A stretch of DNA of 16,821 nt from an uncultured bacterium (lineage in GTDB: Bacteria; Planctomycetota; UBA1135; GCA-002686595), in contig CADEGS010000042.1 of assembly GCA_902826945.1 (NCBI GenBank), forward strand, positions 8,166-24,986, in the 5' to 3' direction. The stretch's first letter is position 1, and each line of letters begins with the position of its first letter. Of this stretch, positions 6,365 to 12,730 are shown in pieces. The notes below the pieces were generated by a model. It did no database searches, was not told the origin of the DNA, and saw only the letters and a list, made by a program, of their open reading frames with translations. Both the position numbers and the translations under genes were made by a program.

Positions 6365-8569
6365 TCACCTCCAGAGCTCCCCGAAGCGCAGCGCGACCAG
6401 CACGTGCGCCGCGACCAGCAGCACGAGCAGGAGCGCCGCCCAGCGGTGCACCCAGCGCCACGAGGCGAGCAGCCCGCGCAGGTCCTCGTAGTGCGAGGCC
6501 ATCAGGCCGGTGCGCTGCGCGCGCCGCGCCACGGCCTCGAGCTGGTCGAGCTGCTCGCGCGACAGCCCCTCCGCGCGGCCCTCCGCGCGCAGCGCGCTCA
6601 GCGTGTGCCGCAGGCGGCGCTGGGCGCTGGCCAGCGCCAGGAGCCGCCGCGGCAGGCTCGCGCGCCAGGTCGGGTCGTCGCCCAGCGCCTCGACCGCGGC
6701 GCGCACGCGCGCGCCGAAGGCGCTGTCCCCGCGGTCCCACTCCGCGGACAGCCCGGCCAGCGCGGCGCGCGCCTCGTCGAGCTCGAGCTCGCGCCCGTTG
6801 GCCGCGCGCGGCACGAACGAGTAGAGGTAGCGGCCGATCGCGCCCGTCGCGACGAGCACCGCCAGCGCCGCCAGCGAGTAGCCGCCGACGGTCGCCTGCG
6901 GCGCCATGGCGGAGTGCAGCGTCGCGCCGAGCAAGGCTGCGATGCCGGTCACGACGTGCGCGCTCATCCACAGGCGCAGCGAGCCCCAGGCGAAGAGCCG
7001 TCGCCGTCCGCGGCGCAGCAGGTAGAGCAGGTTCAGGACGATCGAGAGCGCGGCCGCGCAGCCCGCGGCCAGGCCCACGCCGCGCGAGGGGCGCAGCAGG
7101 TCGTGGCTGGCCGTGTCGACGCGCTCCGCGCGCGGCAGGCCGTAGTAGCCGCGGAAGAAGACGACCCAGGCGAGCGTGCCGGCGGCGAGCACGAGGGCGA
7201 CGAGCAGCGCCCGGCGCAGGCCGCTGCCGCGCTCGCCGGGGGACGCGCGCCGCTCGCGCCGTGCGGGGTCGAAGGAGACGCCCGAGGCCTCGAGCACCTG
7301 GAAGGGCGGCACGCCGCCCGCCAGCACGAAGACGTCGTCGTTCGCGAGCACGAGCGGCGGCGCCTTGTCCGCGCGCGCGAGCTCCACCGCTCCCTCGTCG
7401 ATGCGCGTCACCTCCGTCTCGAGCAGGAGCGCCACGCGTCCCTCGCGCGCGGCCTCGGCCAGGCGCTGCTCGTTGCGCGCCTTGAGGCGGAAGAAGGCGG
7501 GGCGGCGGTAGGAGAGCGCGACCTCGTTGCCGGGCTGCTCGGCCAGGCCGAGCGCCGCCTCGACCGCGCTGTCGCCGCCGCCGACGACCAGGATGCGGCG
7601 TCCCTGGTACGACTGCGCGTCGACCAGGCCGTAGGCGACCTTGGGGAGCTCCTCGCCCGGCACGCCGAGCTTGCGCGGGCTGCCGCGGCGCCCCAGCGCC
7701 AGGCAGACGTGGCGCGCCACGACCTCGCCCTGCTCGTGGCGCACGCGGTGCAGCCCGTCGGGGCCGGTCGCGACGCCGAGGAAGCGCACCCCGGTGTGGA
7801 TCGGCAGCTCGTGCTCGCGCGCCACCGTGCTCCACAGCTCGATCAGCTCCTCCTTGCGGTAGCTCGTGGCGCTCAGGCGGCCGTGCAGCGGCAGCTCGAC
7901 CGGCTGGGTCATCACGAGCTTCCGCCGCGGGTACTTGGCGACGGTCCCGCCCAGCTCCTCCTGCTCGAGCGTCAGGAACGAGAGCCCGTGCTTCCTCGCC
8001 TGCAGCGAGCACGCCAGGCCCGCGGGCCCGGCGCCGACGATGCACAGGTCCCAGGCGTCGTCGGCGCGCGGGGCGCCCGCGCGCGCGCGCCGCGCGACCT
8101 CGTCGGCGACGGCCGTTCCCTGCGCGATGGCCGTGCGCACGAGCGCGTAGCCCGTGACCTCGCCGGCCAGGAAGAGGCCGGGCGCGTCCGGCGACTCGAG
8201 CCGCTCGTCGAGGTGCGGCAGATCGCGGCGCTCCTCGACGTCGGCGAGCGTGACCGCGATGGCCCCGGTGGGGCACTCCGCAGCGCAGCGCCCGTGGCCG
8301 ATGCAGCGCGCGCCGTGCACGACCATCGCCTGCCCGTGGATCAGCTCGAGCACGCCCTCCTCCGGGCAGGCCTCGATGCAGGTGCCGCAGCCCAGGCAGC
8401 GCGAGAGGTCGACGTGGGGGACCTGGAGCTCCCCGGCGTGGCTGCCGCGGCGCCGCGCGTCGCGCCGCTCGGCGAGGCGCTCGGCCAGGTGCGCGCGGTG
8501 CACGCGCCCCTCGAGCAGGAGCGCCGCGGCCAGCACGAGCACGACCGCTCCCAGGAGGAGCCAGCTCAT
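6365..8569 (-). CDS. Inner-membrane ferredoxin / FAD-NAD(P)H oxidoreductase / di-haem b fusion, cluster entry enzyme
   Basis: Encodes 734 residues. Residues 3-20 are a membrane helix followed by a basic stretch. Residues 58-105 are a two-cluster ferredoxin: CLGCGTCIEACP (full four-Cys set) and CIGHGRCAAECP, where His replaces the second Cys. Residues 130-160 (GLFLAGEVTGYALVRTAI) resemble the C-terminal FAD motif of thioredoxin reductases. GAGPAG (179-184) is the FAD Rossmann motif and GGGDSA (330-335) the NAD(P) motif; there is no CxxC disulfide, as in YpdA-like proteins. Five more membrane helices lie at about 452-472, 497-518, 530-552, 564-583 and 706-727. His538/His552 and His708/His722 are each 14 apart on two helices, the arrangement for two b haems stacked across the membrane. 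I infer transfer between NAD(P)H or ferredoxin and periplasmic cytochromes. ATG is chosen because the helix follows and GGGAGGG precedes it by three bases; an in-frame extension to 8755 looks non-coding. Confidence 0.88.
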   Translation of the reverse strand: MSWLLLGAVVLVLAAALLLEGRVHRAHLAERLAERRDARRRGSHAGELQVPHVDLSRCLGCGTCIEACPEEGVLELIHGQAMVVHGARCIGHGRCAAECPTGAIAVTLADVEERRDLPHLDERLESPDAPGLFLAGEVTGYALVRTAIAQGTAVADEVARRARAGAPRADDAWDLCIVGAGPAGLACSLQARKHGLSFLTLEQEELGGTVAKYPRRKLVMTQPVELPLHGRLSATSYRKEELIELWSTVAREHELPIHTGVRFLGVATGPDGLHRVRHEQGEVVARHVCLALGRRGSPRKLGVPGEELPKVAYGLVDAQSYQGRRILVVGGGDSAVEAALGLAEQPGNEVALSYRRPAFFRLKARNEQRLAEAAREGRVALLLETEVTRIDEGAVELARADKAPPLVLANDDVFVLAGGVPPFQVLEASGVSFDPARRERRASPGERGSGLRRALLVALVLAAGTLAWVVFFRGYYGLPRAERVDTASHDLLRPSRGVGLAAGCAAALSIVLNLLYLLRRGRRRLFAWGSLRLWMSAHVVTGIAALLGATLHSAMAPQATVGGYSLAALAVLVATGAIGRYLYSFVPRAANGRELELDEARAALAGLSAEWDRGDSAFGARVRAAVEALGDDPTWRASLPRRLLALASAQRRLRHTLSALRAEGRAEGLSREQLDQLEAVARRAQRTGLMASHYEDLRGLLASWRWVHRWAALLLVLLVAAHVLVALRFGELWR

Positions 8570-8809
8570 GACCCTCCCGCGCCGCGCGAGCGGCGGGAGT
8601 CTCCTCCTCGGCAGGGTCCGCGAGGGGACTCGCGGGCGGGTCGGCGGCTGGCGTGCACCTGCGGTCGCGCGGCCGTCGCTGGACCGCGCGTGTGCCCCCT
8701 CACACTCGCCAGTCTCGTCGCGAAGGAGATGCCGGCAGGCGTTACAACGCGGCAATGGCCGCGGCGGGGCGCAATCCCTTCCGCTCCCCCCTGCGGCGGT
8801 GCGCGGGCG

Positions 8810-8829
8810 CGCGAGCGAAGGCGCTCGCG
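8810..8829 (-). repeat. 8-bp hairpin downstream of the peroxidase gene
   Basis: CGCGAGCG and CGCTCGCG flank a four-base loop. It is the second hairpin after the peroxidase stop, about 28 bases beyond the larger one. No T-tract follows. It may help end transcription or be structure expected in DNA this rich in GC. Confidence 0.35.
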
Positions 8830-8856
8830 GGACGCGCGCTCACGCTCTCCGAACGG

Positions 8857-8894
8857 GCGCGGCCCGCGGATCCGGGGGGATCCGCGGGCCGCGC
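8857..8894 (-). terminator. Perfect 17-bp inverted repeat, probable transcription terminator of the peroxidase gene
   Basis: The two arms (8857-8873 and 8878-8894) are exact inverted copies built around GGCCCGCGGATCC, with a four-base GGGG/CCCC loop. It begins 21 bases after the peroxidase stop, where a terminator is expected. No T-run follows, so it is not a classic intrinsic terminator; hairpin-only terminators are plausible in very GC-rich genomes. It could also stabilise the 3' end of the mRNA. Confidence 0.6.
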
Positions 8895-8915
8895 GAGGGC
8901 CGGGAGCGGCCGGCG

Positions 8916-10541
8916 TCAGGGCGCCGGGACGTGGAACACGTCGTCCTGCAGCTCGACGCCGATCGTCGTGTTGCGACGGATCACGTCGGAGAGGCGCTGC
9001 GACTCGACCAGCGCCAGCATGCCGGCCGGCAGCGCGCGCTGGTACCAGAAGCGGTCGCCGTCGCGGGCGCGCGTGAACTGGTCGGCCAGCACCCTGCGCA
9101 CGAGCGGGCCGACGAGCGCGCCGCTGACGTGGTCCTCCGCCAGGCCGCCGGGCCAGGCGTCGATGTCGTCCACCGAGCCGTAGGTCTTCTCCAGGGCCTT
9201 GGCGATCGTCGGGTTCGTCGTGATCTCCGCGAACGAGGTCACCGCCGGCAGGTTGAAGGCGACGCGCAGCGCGTTGTAGTCCGGCAGGCCGTGGTCGCGG
9301 CCGCGCTGGATGTTCAGCGAGGCGAGGTCGAAGCCGCCCGAGCCGGGGGGGCCGAACAGGAAGTTGCGCACGTCGTCCACGATGGCGGTGTCCACCTCCT
9401 GCGCGGGCTGCCAGGCGAGGCCGCGCAGGATCGGCTCGATGCCGTGCGCGACGATCTCGGCCGGGTTGAAGAACGCGTGCTGCAGGGGGATGTCGCCGGC
9501 GGGGATCGGGTTCCCGGCGGCGTCCCGGCGCAGGAGCGTCGGCGACAGGAGCGTGTGCCCGACGCGGAAGGAGGCCGTCGCGAACTCGTTCGTGACGGCC
9601 GCGTTGGCCAGCGGGCGGTACCCGGCGTAGGGCGTCAGCGCGTCCGGCCCGAGCAGGACGGGCAGCCACTCGTTGTAGGTGATCGCCTGGATCTCGGCCC
9701 ACACGATCGTGCGCGCGAGCTGGTAGCGCTGCTCGTCCGTCGAGGCCGGCATCAGGAAGCCGAACACGAAGGCCCAGAAGTTGTGCTCGCGCACGAAGAG
9801 CGTGTGAATGACCGTCAGGCCGTTCTGCTCGTTGGCCCGCACGTCGCCCGCGAGGAACATCGTCGGGTCGGCCGGGCTCGGCGCGTTGGCGAAGCCGTTC
9901 AGGTTGAGCGGCATGAGGTCGCCCGGCCCGGTCTTCAGGCGGCCGGTGCCGTCGAGCGTGCGCAGCTCGAGCGAGCGCGCCACGTCCGAGCCGTAGACCA
10001 TCGAGCCGTCGATGTAGGCCGTGATGTCGTTCTTCTGCTGGCGCACGCCCGCGGGGTCGTGGAAGTAGAGCGAGCGCGAGAGGCCGATGACCTGCGTGCC
10101 GGTGCCCGTCGGGTCGAAGAAGGGGTCCCAGGCCGGCACGAGCACGTCGAACGGCTCGACCGGGTCAGCCCCGCCGGAGAGATCGAGGTCGTGGTCGATG
10201 AACTGCCCCCATTGCCACACGTAGTCGGAGGCGCCGGCCGCGTTCGGGGTCGAGCCGAGCTGCTTGCACAGCGCGTTGCTGACCGCGCGCGCGCTCGGCC
10301 GCGTCGCGCCCGCGGGGGCGTCGTGCCCGTCGGCGTAGGCCGCCGGCGCGCGCCGCAAGAGGCGCGTGTTCGCCATGCCCCAGGCGGGGTGGGCGAGGTT
10401 GTTGAACGAGCCGTCGATCGTGCGCGTGCCGAGGTCCATCGGCATGGCGCTCGTCGGGGAGAGGTCGGGTGTCTGGGCGGAGAGGCTCGCGCCGCACACG
10501 GCGAGAGCGAGCGGGACGATGTCCCTGGAAGCGAAGCGCAT
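8916..10541 (-). CDS. Secreted animal-type haem peroxidase (peroxidase-cyclooxygenase superfamily)
   Basis: Encodes 541 residues, with a signal peptide about 1-22 (MRFASRD, hydrophobic core, SLSAQ). The catalytic residues of the myeloperoxidase family can be traced: WGQFIDHD with Gln113, Asp116 (haem ester) and distal His117; a calcium loop TAYIDGS (174-180); Arg235 and Glu238 (second haem ester) in VRANEQ, with Gln239 where myeloperoxidase has Met; REHNFWA (251-257); proximal His329 in FRVGHT; and Asn410 in LNIQRGRDHG. It is therefore probably an active, covalently haem-linked peroxidase oxidising halides or organic substrates with H2O2 outside the cytoplasm. The ATG is fixed by the signal peptide and AGGAGG six bases upstream; extension to 10619 adds no signal sequence. 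It has no close partner gene: a 214-base gap precedes it and a 346-base gap with a hairpin follows, so it is probably monocistronic. Bacterial members are known but not common. Confidence 0.93.
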   Translation of the reverse strand: MRFASRDIVPLALAVCGASLSAQTPDLSPTSAMPMDLGTRTIDGSFNNLAHPAWGMANTRLLRRAPAAYADGHDAPAGATRPSARAVSNALCKQLGSTPNAAGASDYVWQWGQFIDHDLDLSGGADPVEPFDVLVPAWDPFFDPTGTGTQVIGLSRSLYFHDPAGVRQQKNDITAYIDGSMVYGSDVARSLELRTLDGTGRLKTGPGDLMPLNLNGFANAPSPADPTMFLAGDVRANEQNGLTVIHTLFVREHNFWAFVFGFLMPASTDEQRYQLARTIVWAEIQAITYNEWLPVLLGPDALTPYAGYRPLANAAVTNEFATASFRVGHTLLSPTLLRRDAAGNPIPAGDIPLQHAFFNPAEIVAHGIEPILRGLAWQPAQEVDTAIVDDVRNFLFGPPGSGGFDLASLNIQRGRDHGLPDYNALRVAFNLPAVTSFAEITTNPTIAKALEKTYGSVDDIDAWPGGLAEDHVSGALVGPLVRRVLADQFTRARDGDRFWYQRALPAGMLALVESQRLSDVIRRNTTIGVELQDDVFHVPAP

Positions 10542-10547
10542 CGGAAT

Positions 10548-10553
10548 CCTCCT
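10548..10553 (-). promoter_or_regulatory. Consensus ribosome binding site of the peroxidase gene
   Basis: AGGAGG on the minus strand, six bases before the ATG at 10541. It is the most consensus-like Shine-Dalgarno in the window and decides the start between this ATG and in-frame codons further upstream. Confidence 0.75.
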
Positions 10554-10725
10554 GGAGATTCGGTCCTGGTACTGGGGGCCTTGATGCCGCCCCCCGGCCG
10601 CGCCATCGGGCGCCCGCACAGGCTAGGCGCGAACGCGCGAGCCGAGGACAGGAGAGCGGGCAAAACCCGATGCGTACGGACCTTTGCTGATCCGGGGATC
10701 GCGCAGGAACGGCGCTCCGCACCCC

Positions 10726-10744
10726 CCGCGGTCCGACGCCGCGG
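10726..10744 (-). terminator. Hairpin after the antiporter stop, possible terminator
   Basis: CCGCGG and its copy pair across a seven-base loop, 11 bases after the antiporter TAG. No T-tract follows. A similar 6-bp stem with a seven-base loop follows the permease-peptidase gene (12704-12722), which slightly strengthens the case. The rest of the 214-base gap up to the peroxidase gene shows no gene and no clear promoter. Confidence 0.35.
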
Positions 10745-10755
10745 CGGCCCGGCGG

Positions 10756-12597
10756 CTAGCGTGCCGCGGCGCGCTGGGGCGAGGCCGGCGCCTCGTCGGG
10801 GATCGGGTCGACCAGCGCGAAGAGCGTGTCGCCGGGCTCGAAGTCGCCGCTCGTCGCGCCGTCGCGCGCCTTGACCACGCGCACGCGGCCGGCGGCGCTC
10901 TTGACGAAGAGCGGGATCACCGGGCGCTCGTCGCGCTCGTACTGGCGGCGGAAGGCCTCGTAGTCGTGCTCGGGGCCGAGCTTCGTGGCCTTGACCAGCG
11001 CGCCGCGGCGGAAGCGGTGCTCGATCGTCCAGAAGTCGGCCTCGGGCGCGAAGAGCACGCGCCCGCGCAGGTGCGGCGGCAGGTCGGCCTGCGCGGCGCC
11101 CTCGCCGGGCGCGAGCTGGTGCACGCTCGAGCGCCCGAAGAGCGGCGCCAGGTGCAGGCAGGCGAGCGCGTTCACGTGGTCGTTCGTCGTCACGGCGACG
11201 ACGTGCCCGAGGCTCTCGAGCTGCGGCACGTGCGAGAGGTCGTCGGAGAGCACGCTGCCGTAGTGCGCCTCCAGGCCGTCCAGGCGCGCGCTCTGCACCT
11301 CGTGGTGGTTCGTGTCCACGAGCAGCGTCTCGACGCCGGCCTTGTGCAGGGCGAGCGCCATGCGCCGCGCCCACTCGTGCGCGCCGACGAACAGCACGCC
11401 CTGCGGCTCGTCGCGCGCCAGGCCCAGGCGGCGCGCCAGCGGCAGCGCCGAGAGGCCGTAGATCGCGACCGTGCCGAGGATCACGAGGAAGGCGATCGGG
11501 ACCAGACGCTCGGCCCCGGGGTGGCCGTCCAGGACGAGCTGCAGGGCGAAGACCGAGGTCACCGCCGCCACGACGACGCCGCGCGGGGCCATCCAGGCGA
11601 TGAACAGCCGCTCGCGCCAGCCCAGGCGCGAGAAGGCCGTGGCGATCAGGACCGCCAGCGGCCGCACGACGAGCACCAGGGCCAGCAGGTAGCCGACGCT
11701 GCGCAGGTCGACGTTCGTGAACTCCTCGAGCGGCAGCCGCGCGGCCAGCAGCAGGAAGAGCACCGAGAGCAGGAGCACGCGCAGGTTCTCCTTGAACTCG
11801 ACCACGTGCTCGATCGAGACCTGGCGCTGGTTCGCCAGCACCACGCCCATCAGGGTCACGGCGAGCAGTCCCGCCTCGTGCTGCACCTCGTTCGCGCCCA
11901 GGAACGCGGCCAGCGCGATCGCGAGCACCACGGCGGCCTGCAGGAAGTCGGGGATCAGGTCGCGGCGCAGGAGCAGGACGATCGCGACCGCGCCGACCAG
12001 CCCCGCGACGCCGCCGCCCAGCAGCGCCAGCCCCGCCCCGCGCAGCGCGATGTCGCTCGTCGGTCCGGTGTGCACGAGCGTCTGGAAGACGAGCACCGCC
12101 ACGATCGCGCCGATCGGGTCGGTGACGATGCCTTCCCACAGGATCACGCGCCCGACCGAGCCCGACGGCCGCACGTGGCGCAGGAGCGGCACGATCACCG
12201 TCGGCCCGGTGACGACCAGGATCGCGCCCAGGAGCGCGCACAGCCCGAGGTCGAGCCCGAGCGTGTAGAGCCCGGCCAGGGTCGCCAGCGCGAACGTGAT
12301 CGGCGGGCCGAGCAGCACGAGCTGGAGCACGACCGGGCCCGCGCCGCGCAGCTCGCGCAGCTTCAGCGACAGCCCGCCCTCGAACAGGATCACCGCCACC
12401 GAGAGCGACACGAAGGGCAAGAGCGTCTCGCCCAGCAGCGCGTCGGGGTCGACCAGCTTGCGCCCGAGCAAGGGCTGCGCGAGCGGCCCGATCGCGAACC
12501 CCGCCAGGAGCAGGAGCAGGATCGAGGGCAGCCGCAGGCGCCAGGCCAGCCACTGCACGGAGATCCCGAGGAGCAGGAGTGCGGCGAGTCCGGACAT
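10756..12597 (-). CDS. CPA1-type cation/proton antiporter with cytosolic TrkA-like domain
   Basis: Encodes 613 residues. Residues 1 to about 395 form a dozen or so hydrophobic helices with CPA1 hallmarks: ILFEGGLSL (70-78), VVTGPTVIVPLLR (128-140) and WEGIVTDPIGA (154-164), where Glu155 and Asp160 are the probable ion-binding acids, and APRGVVVAA (337-345). Residues about 399-490 form a Rossmann-like TrkA-N domain (VLFVGAHEWARRMALAL, LLVDTN, YGSVLSDD, VAVTTND). Its glycine motif reads GAHEWA rather than GxGxxG, so nucleotide binding may differ. A smaller C-terminal domain (about 510-600) ends near FEPGDTLFALVDP, as in TrkA-C. The expected role is exchange of Na+ or K+ for H+ at the inner membrane. 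The ATG is chosen because the first helix follows directly; no Shine-Dalgarno is visible and a hairpin ends two bases upstream, so initiation may be leaderless-like or regulated. It appears to stand alone. Confidence 0.9.
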   Translation of the reverse strand: MSGLAALLLLGISVQWLAWRLRLPSILLLLLAGFAIGPLAQPLLGRKLVDPDALLGETLLPFVSLSVAVILFEGGLSLKLRELRGAGPVVLQLVLLGPPITFALATLAGLYTLGLDLGLCALLGAILVVTGPTVIVPLLRHVRPSGSVGRVILWEGIVTDPIGAIVAVLVFQTLVHTGPTSDIALRGAGLALLGGGVAGLVGAVAIVLLLRRDLIPDFLQAAVVLAIALAAFLGANEVQHEAGLLAVTLMGVVLANQRQVSIEHVVEFKENLRVLLLSVLFLLLAARLPLEEFTNVDLRSVGYLLALVLVVRPLAVLIATAFSRLGWRERLFIAWMAPRGVVVAAVTSVFALQLVLDGHPGAERLVPIAFLVILGTVAIYGLSALPLARRLGLARDEPQGVLFVGAHEWARRMALALHKAGVETLLVDTNHHEVQSARLDGLEAHYGSVLSDDLSHVPQLESLGHVVAVTTNDHVNALACLHLAPLFGRSSVHQLAPGEGAAQADLPPHLRGRVLFAPEADFWTIEHRFRRGALVKATKLGPEHDYEAFRRQYERDERPVIPLFVKSAAGRVRVVKARDGATSGDFEPGDTLFALVDPIPDEAPASPQRAAAR

Positions 12598-12599
12598 GG

Positions 12600-12620
12600 C
12601 GCGGGCGAGAGGCGCCCGCG
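12600..12620 (-). promoter_or_regulatory. Hairpin just upstream of the antiporter start codon
   Basis: CGCGGGCG and CGCCCGCG form an 8-bp stem with a five-base loop, ending two bases before the ATG at 12597. It occupies the place where a ribosome binding site would sit, and none is visible. It could limit or regulate translation, or mark a leaderless transcript start. Function is inferred from position only. Confidence 0.4.
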
Positions 12621-12623
12621 CGG

Positions 12624-12652
12624 ACTCTAGACTCCCGGCGCGCTCGTTCCCA
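12624..12652 (-). promoter_or_regulatory. Weak candidate promoter for the antiporter gene
   Basis: On the minus strand TGGGAA (12647-12652) and TAGAGT (12624-12629) are 17 bases apart. They match the sigma-70 boxes at about three and four of six positions. The predicted start of transcription would be about 20 bases before the ATG. This is a weak match in very GC-rich DNA. Confidence 0.22.
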
Positions 12653-12703
12653 GGCGCAGGCGCCGTCCGTGGGCGTCGCGCCCGGGACGTCCGGCGCGTC
12701 GAG

Positions 12704-12722
12704 GGCCGGGAGCGAGCCGGCC
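12704..12722 (-). terminator. Hairpin after the permease-peptidase stop, possible terminator
   Basis: GGCCGG and CCGGCC pair across a seven-base loop, eight bases after the TAG at 12731. No T-tract follows. Its position suggests termination or protection of the ABC transporter transcript. Confidence 0.35.
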
Positions 12723-12730
12723 GTGGAGGC

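Larger units (their letters stand above)
8570..8915. other. 346-base intergenic region ahead of the electron-transfer cluster
   Basis: This gap separates the peroxidase stop from the first gene of the cytochrome cluster and should hold the cluster's promoter, but I see no convincing -35/-10 pair. It contains three inverted repeats: 8857-8894 (17-bp stem, listed separately), 8810-8829 (8-bp stem, AAGG loop on the plus strand) and 8618-8635 (7-bp stem, four-base loop). The last lies about 50 bases upstream of the start at 8569 and would fall in the 5' leader. The in-frame extension of the oxidoreductase across part of this gap encodes an Arg/Pro/Ala-rich sequence with no domain and is taken as untranslated. 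Confidence 0.6.

Noticed and set aside
4378..7485. Very long plus-strand open frame (over 1000 codons) opposite the 23-haem cytochrome and the oxidoreductase
   Set aside because: It is antisense to clear CxxCH, ferredoxin and Rossmann motifs, is composed mainly of Arg, Ala and Gly, and has no domain or ribosome binding site; stop codons are rare by chance in DNA this GC-rich.
8570..8755. In-frame N-terminal extension of the oxidoreductase, starting with a CNAC-containing sequence
   Set aside because: No second haem or metal motif completes it, the sequence is Arg/Pro-rich, and the internal ATG has GGGAGGG and starts directly with a membrane helix.
8857..8894. Inverted repeat considered as an insertion sequence end or attachment site
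   Set aside because: There is no transposase or integrase nearby and no direct-repeat target duplication; its place after a stop codon fits a terminator better.
10542..10619. In-frame extension of the peroxidase upstream of ATG 10541
   Set aside because: It would bury the signal peptide and pass through the AGGAGG ribosome binding site.
6029..10874. Long plus-strand open frames across the oxidoreductase and peroxidase genes
   Set aside because: Low-complexity Arg/Ala/Gln-rich translations antisense to genes with traceable catalytic residues.
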